A DNA stretch of 45,938 nucleotides from Phytophthora quininea (GCA_011947345.1 JAAVTG010000385.1:1-45938); one strand, 5' to 3'; counted from the first letter of the stretch, positions 1 through 10,762 are shown. A program made the numbers and translations. The notes: generated by a model not told the origin, from the letters alone.

Positions 1-327
1 CAAGCAACAGCAAGCCCCCCACTTTGCTCGACGCGTCGATCTTTGTGGTGCAGGCGGCTGGAAACGGCCAATTGAAGCCCAGATATCGCGCATGTTGAAA
101 CTTGCTGCCGTTGACACGCGGCCGCAGAGAACCCTTCCTCGACAGCCACTCACTCGGTTTAATCGGTTACCTGCATTGGCACGATCACGATTAAAGTCGA
201 CTGCAGATATATCCGCGCCCCAGCTTATGCTTACGCTTGCCTTACGCGACTTCCACATCGTCCATAATCTGTCACACGTCACATATTTTTCTGCGCACTT
301 TCCATCAAAATCGAATCTTCACTGAAA
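1..327. other. Left flank, no gene seen
   Basis: This is the 327-bp region upstream of the NEDD8-activating enzyme gene. A 77-codon reading frame here has no recognisable motif and low-complexity composition, so it is not called. The last 90 bp are pyrimidine-rich and contain TCACATATTTTTC and GCACTTTCCATCA, either of which could serve as an oomycete-type start-site region for the gene at 328. Neither is a clean match to the TCATTY initiator core. Confidence 0.4.
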
Positions 328-1902
328 ATGGCCGACAAGTACGACCGCCAGCTGCGTCTGTGGGGGCCGACGGCCAGCGGCGTCTGGCCAACACGCACGT
401 GCTGCTCGTGGGCTCGAATGCAACGGGCGCCGAGGCGCTCAAGAACCTCGTGCTGCCGGGCGTGCAGCGCTTCACAGTCTTAGACGATCAACTGGTGACG
501 CTAGCTGACGCCTCCAACAATTTCTTCGTGACGGCGGACGCCGTGGGCTCCTCCAGGGCCGAGACGGTGGCCAAGCTGCTGCTGGAGATGAACAGCGACG
601 TGGCTGGCCGCCAAACACCCACCCAAGCCAGATCTTGAGTCAGGACCCGACGTTCCTGGACCAATTCAACCTGGTGCTGGCCACCCAATTGGACGAGCAA
701 AACGCGGCTCTACTGGCCGATTTGTGTTTAAAAGAACCTTCCTCTGCTGCTGGTGACGGCCTATGGCTTCTTGGGAGCCTTGAGACTACAAGCAGCACAG
801 CACGCCATCGCAGACGCCAAGTTGGACCCTCCTAGACATGAGCTGAGACTCTCCAGACCGTTCCCGGAGCTGCAAAGTTCGCCGACAGTTTCCAACTGGA
901 CAGGCTGTCGACAATCGAACATGCACATGTGCCATTTGTGGTGCTGTTGCTGCAGGCCATGGACAAGTGGAAGAAGAGCCATAAGGGCAACCCTCCTGCT
1001 ACTTTCCCTGAGAAGATGGAGTTCAAGAAGAACCTGCAAGCCATGGCGTGGGGACCCTCTGGACATGAAATTAATTTTATCGAAGCGGCGGAGAACGCGT
1101 ACAAGGCCTACGTGCCGCCGGAAGTGCCTGAAGAAGTGGCTCCTGTGCTGGCAGCGGCCAAGTCTCACACAGACTCGGTCGCTGCCTTGAGAAGACGAAA
1201 GATACACGCGAGTTCTGGCTATTGGCTCGTGCACTAGCAGGAGTTTATAGCCAGAACGACGGTCTGCTGCCTGTTACGAGCGTCGTACCGGATATGACGG
1301 CTTTGACTGAATCCTACGTCGCGCTGCAGGAACTCTACGTGAACAAAGCGAAGGACGACGCGGACAAGGTACACGAGCTTCTACGGAAGCAATTGCGCCA
1401 TCTAAAACTTCCTGAGGAAAGCATTTCGTTTGAAGCTGTAGCTGCATTCTGTAAGAACGCGCCTAGCATCGGCGTGCTCGAGACGCGCAGTGTCGCGCAA
1501 GAGTACAAGCTCGTCGACTTGTCGAGCGTAGATCTTGAAGACGAGGACAAGGAGCAGTCTCCACTGATCTGGTACTTTATGCTACGTGCAGTAGCTTCCT
1601 TTGCGTCCGAGTTTAAACGCTTCCCTGGCTCCGAAGATGATGCTGCGACTCAAGACGGCACGTGGCTCGTGTCCAAAGCCAAGTCGCTGGCTGCAGGCAG
1701 CGATGTCGCGGACTGGATTACTTCCGACCACGCCCTCGAAATGACTCGCTCGTGTCAGGTGGAACTGCACAACATTGCTGCGTTGATGGGCGGTGTTGCT
1801 GCACAGGAAGCTGTCAAGTTGATCACGCACCAGTTCCAGCCACTCAACCACACGTACCTCTTCAACGGCATCTCTGGCATCGCTGCCACGTACCAGCTTT
1901 GA
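328..1902 (+). CDS. NAE1: NEDD8-activating enzyme E1 regulatory subunit (NAE1/APP-BP1/ULA1 family), frameshifted
   Basis: This is the non-catalytic half of the heterodimeric E1 that activates NEDD8 for cullin neddylation; its partner would be UBA3. The protein opens with the family start MADKYDRQLRLWG, then a Rossmann-like segment (HVLLVGSNATGAEALKNLVL), ATQL, PFPEL, FWLLARAL and a C-terminal block with HNIAALMGGVAAQEAVKLIT. The span is 1575 bp (about 525 codons), close to the usual length for the family. The reading is broken by five one-base shifts, near 362-366 (GGGGG where six G are needed), 610-635, 730, 875 (CAAAG where CAAAAG is needed) and 1190. The shifts cancel overall and the codons between them are well conserved, so consensus error is likelier than decay. 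The gene converges on the SET/MYND gene at 2025-3911, with 122 bp between the stops. Confidence 0.85.
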
Positions 1903-2024
1903 GCCCAATCTTCATAGCTTGAGGTTTTGCTTATCTAAGTTTCCCTTCTTACTGGTACTATTTCCACTACGTACCTTGCCAAATCATACAATGCTTCTGT
2001 GTCCTCATCGAGCTCCGGCTCGGG

Positions 2025-3911
2025 TCATCCTCGCTTTCTTTTTCGCTGCTGCGTCTCTTGTTGTTGTTCCCGTTGCTGCCGTTCCTCGACACATCTCGTG
2101 CAGAAACACTTGAACTTGTACTCACGCAGATTGGCCTCGCGCGCCTCGACATCCATATCGATGTCAATGTAGCAGATGCAGAGCTCCTCGCCCTTCTGGA
2201 TATCGCGGATAGCCACCACATGCCCGGCTCCATTCTTTGTATACAGCACTGTGCAGTTTGGGTCGCAGCTGTGGTTCATTGTGCAGATAATCGGAAACAG
2301 CGCCGTGCCTTCGATGCTCGGGTAGCCTAGCGGCATCGAAGGATCCAACTCTACAATGTTTTCTTTTCCCCTCAGTCGTTCTTCTGCTTGCGATGCTTTC
2401 AGTCGCTCTTCCTCCCAGACAAGCACATTTCGAACTGTAGCGAGCAGTTCCTGGTCTTTTGCTGTTAGATGCGGCTGGAATCTCGGCGAGTGGGCAGTGT
2501 CCTGACCATCACTATGATCTAGATCTCCAGCAGCCAAGTCGTTCTGGACATCCGGATCCAGGATGTCTATGAACGCATGGAACAGGTGGTCGACCTCCAT
2601 GCTGATGTTGTTCATCTCAAAGAGTCCGATCAGTGCTGTAAAGAACTCAAAGCTCAGTACACTAGAGCAGCAGCGCCAAATTTCCTCTACAGATACACCG
2701 CGCAGCTGTCCCTCCCGTTCGAGCCGCACTAGATTGCACTCTAGCGCGTCAACTAACAGTTGATGCGTCAGTGTCAGCACTTCTTGCAAGCACTGCGCCT
2801 TGATCGAGTACGTTGCTGGCGGACCACCTTGCTGCATTTCCTCCGTTCGCTGCTGCTCTGAAGCGTCTTCACGTTCTTTCTGCTTTGATTCTCCGTCGCT
2901 GCTGCTGCCTCCAGTCTCACTGTTGGTTTCGTCACTACCACTAGCTGTAGTGTGCCCCAAAGTCGCTTCACTGTCATCAGACTCTTGTGAAAGCGACTCT
3001 AGCTCGCTAGGATCCACCACCACCACTTCCCACCACGGTTTCTTGTAGAACATGTCGATCGGCTCGCGTGCTTTCACGATATCTCGCCACACCAGATATC
3101 TTGACAACACTCGAGCGATCATCTTCGCTGCTAGCAAGAAAATGTCATTTGTGTGGCGTGTATGCTCCAGAAACTCGCCCATTGCTGAGCATGGATCATT
3201 TCTGGGACATAACACTGCGTGATACTCATGGAACGCCATCATTTGACAGAGTTTCGAGCAGTACAGCTCTCCACAGACACATTTGGCGCCTGGTCCATCC
3301 ATGCCGCACAATCTCGGCGTAATTTGCAGCACCTGCAACGCTTTTTCCAGCGCGTTGAGATCCACAGGAGTGATGGTTGTGGGAGTTGATGTTTGACCTC
3401 ACTCTGCGTCTGATTCCGAGAGTGATTGTATCTGTCAACGATTTCCTGCCACTGCGTCTGCGCACTGCCGAGCAGCGGCAAATAGCAGAATTGGCAGCTT
3501 AGTAACAAGCTCCGATTGATCTCGTGCTGCATGGCCACCAGTGGTGACTCTGTCCAGATTCTGGTGGCCTTGGGAAGGTCTTTGTTTGCGTAGATGGCTT
3601 TACCTTTAACGGGGCCTGCATCGCCGCACACAATGGGCGCTTTGGCCTTGCTGATGACCACTTGGAAGTAGGTGCTGGCCACGGGGTTTGTGGGGCCGTA
3701 AGGTGCCGCCACACTTGAGTAGCGGTTCACGACTTGGAATCAGATTTATATTAGAAAATTGTATGCCAATGGATGGCGATTAGTAAAATAATGCTTTACC
3801 TCCAAGTTCGTTTGCGAGTCTCCTGCTTTTGCCTGTGGCGGTGGGTAGCGCTGTCGTCTTGAGCGCCTTGAGCGGCGGCATCACCATCTCCGCGTCCATA
3901 TCCACGTCCAT
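2025..3911 (-). CDS. SET and MYND domain (SMYD-like) protein methyltransferase, paralog 1
   Basis: A probable lysine methyltransferase. The exon structure is inferred from the sequence. Exon 1 (3911-3800) starts at an ATG giving MDVDMDAEMVMPPLKALK. A 67-bp intron (3799-3733, GTAAAG...CCAAG) follows, and exon 2 (3732-2025) continues in phase as GVVNRYSSVAAPYG. Without exon 1 the second exon has no ATG and has an upstream stop. Exon 2 has the first SET part (KGKAIYANKDL), an MYND-type zinc cluster (CVCGELYCSKLC...EYHAVLC), the SET core NHSCDPNC, the GEELCICYID segment and the post-SET CFCTRC cluster. A Ser/Glu-rich insert lies in the middle. One base is lost near 3370-3400; restoring it gives about 606 aa. 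Paralog 2 at 5585-7133 is in the same orientation, indicating tandem duplication. The substrate is unknown. Confidence 0.8.
3733..3799 (-). other. Inferred 67-bp GT-AG intron in SMYD-like paralog 1
   Basis: On the minus strand the donor is GGAG/GTAAAG and the acceptor CCAAG/TCGTG. A run of T/A-rich sequence and a TACTAAT-like branch signal (ATTTTACTAATCGCC) lie inside. Splicing joins the 37-codon first exon, in phase 1, to a second exon that otherwise lacks a start codon. Confidence 0.7.
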
Positions 3912-4104
3912 CGGCAGCGACTACTTAGTAGGTGTTTCTTTTGCGAATGAAGAAGAACTACGACGAATTCATGGACGAGTATATTGCATATTGTATGCGG
4001 TAGTATGGGTCTTGAGATGAGGAAGTTGAAGGCAACGTTGCAGTCCGTCTACGGCCGAGTAACAAGTCGGGCGTTGTGGCTTGTATTGTAGCTTGCAGCT
4101 TGCC

Positions 4105-5320
4105 ATGTCGGACGCTGCATCACCACCACAACTTGAACAGCCGAATGGCAAACGCGATAACCAGAAGACGGTCAACGACATCTGGACAAAGACAATAGTT
4201 AGGCAATTGAAGGCGATACAACATCGTGCTCGTTCCTCGGAGACTCCAACCAACGGTATGGATAGAACGCATGACACTGGTGGCGGTGACTGCGCCGCCA
4301 TGACGGTACGGACGACCGACGATGAAGTGAATGTCGTCCGACTTCTACTCGGCGGCGGTGGTGGGAAGACTGAACTGCACTGAGGCCTCGCTCATGAGCT
4401 GGCTTGGATCCATCTCGACGAGCTGGACACGCGGAGGAACAGTTCCTTGTTTGAGCTGAGCGAACTCGGAGTCCGACGTCTTGATCCAGCGGCCATCGAC
4501 TGTTGCTCAGAACATGGCGAGGTCGGTCGCGGCGGCCCTACAGCCGAGCATCGTAGCAAGGTCTTTAGCAATTTTACGTGTAAGGTCATTGACCGTGCGA
4601 TCATCCGTGACGGAAACAGTCCAATGGAACCCAGCAGGCTGATCGATTGCGATCCATGATAAGCCCAGCATAACCATTCGACGAGGCGGGGGGGTCTTGG
4701 TATTGCTTGGGCAAAATTGGAAATGAACGGGTCGATCGGTCTTTGTGTTCACTGAGTCACAATGGGCCATCAAACAAGGAGATCGGCAAACATTCCTGAG
4801 TAGTCGTATCACGGAAAGTTCCTCTGTCTGCATCAACGAATGCCCATTATCGCTTCTTCCAAGATGCTGCGATACCACTACCTGGTTATCGGGGGACTTA
4901 ACCGCTACGAAGCACGAGTCCCAGGTGCCTGTGCCTTGTTGACTCTCCAGCTCAAAATTAACAGCTTGTGGCGGAAACGTCCCCGGAAAAAATACGAGTG
5001 GTCGTGGTGACGAAAGATAATCGCTGGCTCCAGACCATGAGTACCCTCTGCTCGAGCAATGCGTCCTCCCGGACGGAGTGTCCGTGACCGAGCTGGATCC
5101 AAACTACCCAGTCGAAGACTACACACCTGGGCTCCTCCCGCGCGACACTTACCAACACGCCGCTCTCCACCTGTTGGTCGACCTCCAAGGATATGGATGC
5201 CCATCGTTCGAATGTACGTGTGCCTTGTTCACTTCATTGTTTGCTACTGATGTGTGTGCTTGACCGGAGTTCTGCGATGAAGCGCCAGGACGACGAGAAG
5301 CATAGCTTTTCCAGGCATCC
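4105..5320 (+). other. Unrecognised, possibly decayed coding region
   Basis: No intact gene is visible between the two SET/MYND genes, but pieces look protein-like. A 92-codon frame starts at the ATG at 4105 (MSDAASPPQLEQPNGKRD) and ends at 4383. A second stretch near 4393-4659 reads LAHELAWIHLDELDTRRN in another frame. A third, near 5030-5215, reads SVTELDPNYPVEDYTPGLL and then HAALHLLVDLQGYGCPSF, with a possible splice donor (GTACGT) at about 5214. I do not recognise the family, and the pieces may belong to one interrupted gene, to two, or to none. Stops and frame changes separate them. Treat this as a hypothesis only. Confidence 0.25.
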
Positions 5321-5584
5321 GATGTCGATGCAGTCAGTCTCCACAGAGAAGAAGAACGATTAATTGGCCAAGTTGATCAAGAGCAGCAGCACCTTTTAAC
5401 AGTTTAAAATTTATACTTCATAACGTGCCAAGCGCGCGTCGCTAAGCTCCGTCCGGACAGACTAATTCTCTCGAAAGACTGACAGCACAAACTGCTGGAC
5501 GCATCCACAAGAGAAACACGCAGTGGACGGATCTAGAGCTTCCTAACGCGATGGCCCGCACGGCCACCTCGTTTAGCAAGACTC

Positions 5585-7133
5585 CTATGCCTTCCGCTCC
5601 TCCTCACACCGAGCGCAATGGCATACAAACTGGTATTCCCTGCTTGGCCGAGCACCAACGCCAACACACATGAACGATTGGACTCCACGATTAGTCTCGA
5701 CACACAATCAGCAAATTCGTCGATCCACCTACCGGAGACATTCCTCGCGCTCCTTCACATCTTGGTCTACGTCAATATACGAAATGCACAGCTCGGTGCC
5801 CTCCTGCAAAAGAAAAAAAATCAATATCTCTTGCTTCATCGTTCCAAAACCCACCAAAGACGTACCGCAATGTCTTGCACGGCGAAAACGTGTGCAGCTC
5901 CGTCCTTGGTGTACAGCACGGTACAGTTCGGGTCGCAGCTGTGGTTCATCGTGCAGATTCCCGAAAACAAGGCCGTGCCTTCCACGCCTACAAAGTCCTC
6001 GTCCAGAGCATAGCACTCCTCTTCATCATGTTCATGCTCGTGCTCTTCATCGCACAGGTGGTGGCGGTGCTCGGCTGCGAACTTCTCCAGGGCCGCCTTG
6101 ACACGCGCCAGCACAGGCGGCATGTCCTTCTTCTCTTCAGGGCTGGCCTCGCTCAGTGCCTCGCCCAAAGCGTGGAACGGGTGGTCGATCTCCATACTGA
6201 TGTTGTTCATCTCGAACATACCCACCACGCGGCTGAAAAAGTCGACGTTCAGGACTTCGTCGCACGACGACAGCACCGCGTCGGCAGTCAGGCCATTGAG
6301 CTCTCCCTGGCCTTCCAGGTGCTTGAGGTTGTCTTTAATCCCTTCTACAAAGCGCTCGGTCGTCTGCGCGATCAACGAGCGGAACTTTGCTTGTATTCCT
6401 CGAGTGTCTCTCCTTCGTCGCAGTCATCCTCACTGGCAATGACGTCCCACCAAGGTAGTTTGCAGAACATGTCGACGGGTTGTCTGGCCTTGGCCATGTC
6501 TTGCGTCGCTACAAACAACAGCAAGATCTTGGTCACGACTTTAGCAGCTAACTGGAAAATCTCGTTGGTCACCAGCGTGTGGTTGAGGAACATGCCCATG
6601 GCGTTGTCTCTCTCCTCCGTCTGCGGACACAGCAGCGAGTGGTGCTGCGCATAGGCGATCTGCTTGCAGGTATCGCTGCAGTAGACTGCTCCGCAGGTGC
6701 ATTTGACCTGGTTCTCGGCCAGTTTAAACACGGAGAAGTAGCTCTCTTCGGGGCTTTTGCCGCCTTCTTTCTGCAAGAAGGCGATGGCTGCTTCGAAGTC
6801 TGCTTCGTTGGCCGGTGCTGCTTCGTCAGCGGGCGCTGCCTCGCCTTCCACTTCGCTACTGGAGGTCATGACCCTCGCCCAGCAGCTTTTGGACTCGATG
6901 AGCGGCACGAAGCAGTTGTCGCAGCAGTCCACGAACTCCTTGTTGTCTTCGTGCTGCATGGCAACGAACGGCGCCTCGGTCCAGATGGGCTCGCCGGCTT
7001 TCAGCGCTTTGCCGGCGTAGATGGCCTTGCCCTTGTGCTCGCCGGCAAAGCCGCAGCGGATCGGCGGCGAGTGCAGGCGCGACTGCAGCAGCGCCTCGAA
7101 GTAGGCGTCCACGTCCGGCGCGTTGGCTTGCAT
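5585..7133 (-). CDS. SET and MYND domain (SMYD-like) protein methyltransferase, paralog 2
   Basis: A probable lysine methyltransferase and a close paralog of the gene at 2025-3911. The chosen start is MQANAPDVDAYFEALL at 7133; a longer frame reaches 7298, but the extra residues look non-coding. Exon 1 carries the first SET part (KGKAIYAGKAL, AMQHEDNKEF), the MYND cluster (CTCGAVYCSDTC...AQHHSLLC) and the core NHSCDPNC. Two short introns complete it: 5865-5804 (62 bp, GTACGT...TTTTGCAG) and 5732-5640 (93 bp, GTAGGT...AAGCAG). They restore EGTELCISYIDVD and the post-SET CHCARC cluster, giving about 464 aa. One base is missing near 6385 (CAAAG where CAAAAG is needed), splitting the frame between EEYKQ and the next residues. 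With that base exon 1 is exactly 423 codons and both introns stay in phase. Confidence 0.82.
5640..5732 (-). other. Inferred 93-bp GT-AG intron in SMYD-like paralog 2
   Basis: The donor is CTCCG/GTAGGT and the acceptor GCCAAGCAG/GGAA. Splicing restores REYQFVCHCARCEEE, matching REYKFKCFCTRCVEE of paralog 1, which has no intron here. Confidence 0.85.
5804..5865 (-). other. Inferred 62-bp GT-AG intron in SMYD-like paralog 2
   Basis: The donor is GCG/GTACGT and the acceptor TTTTCTTTTGCAG/GAG, with a strong pyrimidine tract. The phase-0 join gives QDIA/EGTELC, which aligns with RDIQKGEELC in the paralog. Confidence 0.85.
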
Positions 7134-7920
7134 TGGTTTGGAGGATCGCACAGCTTTTCGGTAATGGTGCGTTGCTTCGGGTCCTTGTTTGGCTGGTGCC
7201 GTTGAGCGCAGCGGGAACGTCTGAGACTGACTGGCACGGGGCGCGTTACAAGAGTTTTGCGTGATGTTCGATTGGAAGGCGAGCGCAAGAGGCCACATCA
7301 GAGTGACACGTACACCACTGTGTCACTTGTTTTGGTTGCTCTAGTATGGCTATGGTCACTCAAACTACGACTATTACTGTTCTTGACACCGAATCAGGGC
7401 CAAATGGATGGTCTCTGCGCGCACCCATCCCCTGCAGCCGCACCACTCAAAAATGGGTAAAACTGCATTTGCGATGACGGGCTCTGATATTGACCGAGCC
7501 AATGGCCAGCGCCAACGCACGCGCCGTGCAGATCGGCGCTGCAGGCTCCTGAGTTGCCGAGCGGACAGTGGCGCCGATCGCTGCTCACCGCAGGCTGCGC
7601 TGCCCCCGGTGCTTGGACAGCACGTGCAGCACTGCACGATCCCGTAGAGAAAGGGGTGCGGCCGCATTAGGCACCGAGCCGTGACGTTTGTTGTTTGGCC
7701 CCGGATCGTGCCCCTCGAAAGCTTTCCAGAATGCGCTAGGACGCCTACGCCAGTGGCAACAAACTTTGGGGCTCCGATGCCAGTGCGAGCGACTGGCTAA
7801 AAGGTCACAAAAGATTGCACGACAAGGCCGCCGTGCTGCCAACGTGGACACCGTCGAGATCTCGGTGGCAGGAGCCGTTGGCATCGTCGTGGTGGTCCGC
7901 CGACGAGGAACGACAAGCTG
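7134..7920. other. 787-bp intergenic region between divergent genes
   Basis: This lies between the start of SMYD-like paralog 2 (-) and the Cys-rich secreted protein gene (+), so it should hold both promoters. Several overlapping short frames on both strands are GC-driven and show no motif. No repeat, tRNA or clear initiator was recognised. Confidence 0.4.
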
Positions 7921-8622
7921 ATGACTCATCTACTAGCTGTCGTGTTGCTGGCGCTGGTGGGGACTGCCGATGCAACGGCGGACGGCACGTTCGACCCGCA
8001 GCACTGCGTGCAATGCCAAGACTTGCAGTATTGCACCATCATGAACGGCCAGTATCTGTTCGACCCGATCAGCGGGTACTCGAGAGAGGCGACGAGGCAG
8101 TTGGAGAAGCAAGGCGTGTGCGAAGACTTGGACGCCAAGACGTTGGCGCTCAGTCCGTTCGGGACGCAGCAGCAGTTCAAAGATACTGCTGCGTGCCAGA
8201 AACTGGTGTGGAATTTTCACTGTCTGTCGTGGGTAGCCACGACTTTCCGACGAAATGTGAACGGCACGGCAGTGAGCTGTGCCAGTAGTGGGAACACGCC
8301 GCCGCTGCCGCCATGCCGCTCCATGTGCGTCGAAGTGGCCGACAAATGCGTGTTCTCGCACTTGTATCGACTTTACCTGGACGAAGTTTGCGGGAATATC
8401 GCCTGCTTGACGGAGATCCAGGAAGCCAAGAAGACTGGGTCACTGAAGACCAATATCGCGGAGACGACGTGTGTGTCCGGTAGCTGGGTCTACAACACGA
8501 ACAAGAACTTTTCACGCTGTAGCACCCGCGCGTACGAACCTCCAGAATCTCCTGGTCTGCGTCAAAGTTACAACGGAGTCTTGTTCATCCTGATGGTTAT
8601 CTGTGGTGTGTGGCTGCTATAA
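7921..8622 (+). CDS. Secreted cysteine-rich protein with frizzled-like CRD signature and hydrophobic C-tail
   Basis: An intact 233-aa protein. Residues 1-18 (MTHLLAVVLLALVGTADA) form a signal peptide. The body is Cys-rich (CVQCQDLQYC, CEDL, CQKLVWNFHC, LPPCRSMCVEVADKC, CGNIAC, TTC, SRC). The spacing around PPCRSMCxxVxxxC, preceded by a short Cys-rich helix-like segment, is the hallmark of the frizzled cysteine-rich domain. The last 17 residues (NGVLFILMVICGVWLL) are hydrophobic with no basic tail after them, consistent with a GPI-anchor signal or a C-terminal membrane helix. One NGT and one NFS glycosylation sequon are present. The role is unknown; a cell-surface or wall-associated position is inferred. 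Other disulfide-rich secreted families could look similar. Confidence 0.6.
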   Translation: MTHLLAVVLLALVGTADATADGTFDPQHCVQCQDLQYCTIMNGQYLFDPISGYSREATRQLEKQGVCEDLDAKTLALSPFGTQQQFKDTAACQKLVWNFHCLSWVATTFRRNVNGTAVSCASSGNTPPLPPCRSMCVEVADKCVFSHLYRLYLDEVCGNIACLTEIQEAKKTGSLKTNIAETTCVSGSWVYNTNKNFSRCSTRAYEPPESPGLRQSYNGVLFILMVICGVWLL

Positions 8623-8761
8623 GACGAAGAAAACAAAAGGTGGGTTGTTGGGAATGTGTCATGTATATTGTCATCGCGCTTGGCTGGTGCGACCAATGGC
8701 CTAGAGCTAACGCTGTGTAAGTTCTTCGATCGGAAGCTTATTGTACACGGGCGGGAGTATT

Positions 8762-10762
8762 TTACGCAACCGTGTTGTATCCGGCGCGGCGGCTGACCTT
8801 GGAGGCGAACGAGAGCATGGCGACACCCAGCACCGCGCCCATGATGAGCCAGGCGGCAGCCATGGCGTAGCTGTGGCCCTCCTTCTCCATGCGGTCGGCT
8901 TTGGCGCCCTGGCGGACGAATCCCTGGGCCGTCACGCTGTCCACTCCAACCAGTTGCTTGCGCATGAACTCCTTGGGCTTGAAGGTGTCGCCGGGCCAGG
9001 TTGCGAACTCGCTGGCCTGCAGGAACCAAGCCGGGTATCCAGGAGCAGACTGCTGGTTGGAAGCCTCGCCCGTGGTCACGTAGCCGTCGCTGTACTTGGC
9101 GATCAACGTCCAGGCGAGTTCCCACCACTGGGCCACGACGAAGCTGGCGAACTCGTTGCTTTGGGTTTTCACACGAGTGACAAGCTGAGCTTCCGTGATA
9201 CTTCCGGCGGCGAGATCGATTCGAGCTTTCTTCTCCATGTCGTGGCGCAGTGTGAAGGCTCGCTTCTGCAACGTATCGATCATGCCCCGGATGTCGACGC
9301 TCATGGCGTTGTAGCGCAGCAGACTCCAGTTGTTGACGAAGTTGAAGGCCCACCAAGCAGACTGCGGGTGGAACTTGCTCTGCTTGCCCAACAAGTATGA
9401 CTCGGGGATTTCGCTTTGTCCGCATGAGAACGGGACGAACACGGAGCCGTGTGGGGCGTCCTGAGCGTACCATGCCACACCACCAAGAGCGTCGGGACCC
9501 TTGTGACTGCGGGTCTGCAACACGAAAGCAAACAGCGTGCGGTACATTGAAATGGGGCGTTCCCAGCCGCCGACGACACCACCGGGGCTGCCCGACCACC
9601 GCACAGGGGCACCAAACGGACCAGCAGCAAGGCCCTTGGTCATGTCATAGGCCGTGCCTTCGTAGTGGTCGCGCAGCAAGTCCATGATCTGGAAAAGCTC
9701 CACCTTGCGGTCGGGCTGGACCGAGAACGGATACGTGGCATACTGCGAGAAGCTGCCAAGGCGAGCATCAAGTTGAAGCGAAGGCGCGAGGACATCAAGC
9801 ACACGCCAGACACGACGACCAGTGTACAGCGGGCCGATTGCGTCCTTGTCGGCAAATCCGTAGGCGGCAGTGAAGTCGAACGGCTTGTCGCCCTTCGGGT
9901 CCCACCAGCCCATGTCTGCTGCAAGCGAGTGAACATCGGCGGAGGCCTTGAACCAGTCGGGCTGGCTTAAGTCCATCTCGCGGATCGTAAAGCCGTTGGC
10001 AATAACCGTCACGTGGCCGTCAGGCACGCGCTGAGCTGCCCAAATGGCGCCCGCATGGTCCTTGCCGGTCATGATGTGGAAGACCCAGACCTCGCCCATC
10101 TTGTCGCCGACAACCAGCGCCTCGGCCGAGTCGCCGAAATCCGGTTTGGCCATGTCACCGCTGTCCTCGCTGTAGAAGCCGTATTGCTCGGCAAGTGAGC
10201 CCATGGTGTCGATAGCACACCGTGCCGTCACACAGCGTTCGAGTGCGATCTTGGTGAGCTCGGCGATGCCGAACAAGTTCTTGCCGCCGTCCACATTCAG
10301 CGGCCAGCCGACGGTCTTGGCGCCGCAAGTGCTTTCGCCAATACTGAGCTGCATCTCGTTCATCATACCGTAGTCCTGGTCGAAGTACGCGAACGTGTGC
10401 TCTACCTGCGGGATGAAGCCCATTGGGGTCGAGTATTGTTGAGTTTCCTCGGTTGAGAGACTGTGGGCTGGCTGGTAGTGCGGGCCACGGTCTGGGGCCA
10501 CGACTCTCGGGTAGCCACCGTCGAAGTTGTAGACGGCACGCTTGCTGCCGAGGGCGTGATCCTGAGCAGGTACGCGGACAAGACGCAGATCGGAGGCGCT
10601 GCCTCCTGCGTCGTCCGTGTGGGCGATCAGCGTGGAGTTGTCGGCGCTGGCGCCTTTAGTCACGGCGATGGCCGTGCAGGCTTCGACCTGAGCAGACTGC
10701 AGCTGCATCGCAGTCAACGCGACAGCAACAGTGCACAGGCGAGACCACCGAGAGGGCTTCAT
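8762..10762 (-). CDS. Secreted C69-family dipeptidase with C-terminal membrane segment
   Basis: An intact 666-aa protein of the peptidase C69 (dipeptidase A/secernin-like) family, N-terminal-nucleophile hydrolases that cleave dipeptides. A signal peptide (about residues 1-28, ending QSAQVEA) is followed directly by CTAIAVTKGASADNSTLIAH. The Cys exposed after signal cleavage would be the catalytic nucleophile, and the TxxN and AHTDD segments are typical of the family start. Further family-like segments are MNEMQLSIGESTCG, GDSAEALVVGDKMGEVWVFH and ANGFTIREMDL. A hydrophobic helix near residues 637-655 (AMAAAWLIMGAVLGVAMLSF) precedes a short basic tail, suggesting a membrane-tethered ectoenzyme. 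The start is the only ATG giving a signal peptide. Activity may lie in extracellular or vacuolar peptide turnover. Confidence 0.85.
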   Translation of the reverse strand: MKPSRWSRLCTVAVALTAMQLQSAQVEACTAIAVTKGASADNSTLIAHTDDAGGSASDLRLVRVPAQDHALGSKRAVYNFDGGYPRVVAPDRGPHYQPAHSLSTEETQQYSTPMGFIPQVEHTFAYFDQDYGMMNEMQLSIGESTCGAKTVGWPLNVDGGKNLFGIAELTKIALERCVTARCAIDTMGSLAEQYGFYSEDSGDMAKPDFGDSAEALVVGDKMGEVWVFHIMTGKDHAGAIWAAQRVPDGHVTVIANGFTIREMDLSQPDWFKASADVHSLAADMGWWDPKGDKPFDFTAAYGFADKDAIGPLYTGRRVWRVLDVLAPSLQLDARLGSFSQYATYPFSVQPDRKVELFQIMDLLRDHYEGTAYDMTKGLAAGPFGAPVRWSGSPGGVVGGWERPISMYRTLFAFVLQTRSHKGPDALGGVAWYAQDAPHGSVFVPFSCGQSEIPESYLLGKQSKFHPQSAWWAFNFVNNWSLLRYNAMSVDIRGMIDTLQKRAFTLRHDMEKKARIDLAAGSITEAQLVTRVKTQSNEFASFVVAQWWELAWTLIAKYSDGYVTTGEASNQQSAPGYPAWFLQASEFATWPGDTFKPKEFMRKQLVGVDSVTAQGFVRQGAKADRMEKEGHSYAMAAAWLIMGAVLGVAMLSFASKVSRRAGYNTVA

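Noticed and set aside
92..325. 77-codon frame upstream of NAE1
   Set aside because: No motif, no neighbour support, and it overlaps the probable promoter.
5875..6654. 259-codon plus-strand frame over SMYD-like paralog 2
   Set aside because: It is antisense to conserved SET and MYND motifs; a mirror of GC-rich coding sequence.
8568..9599. 343-codon minus-strand frame overlapping the C69 dipeptidase
   Set aside because: It lies on the same strand in another frame inside an intact enzyme gene; its Arg/Gly-rich composition shows no motif.
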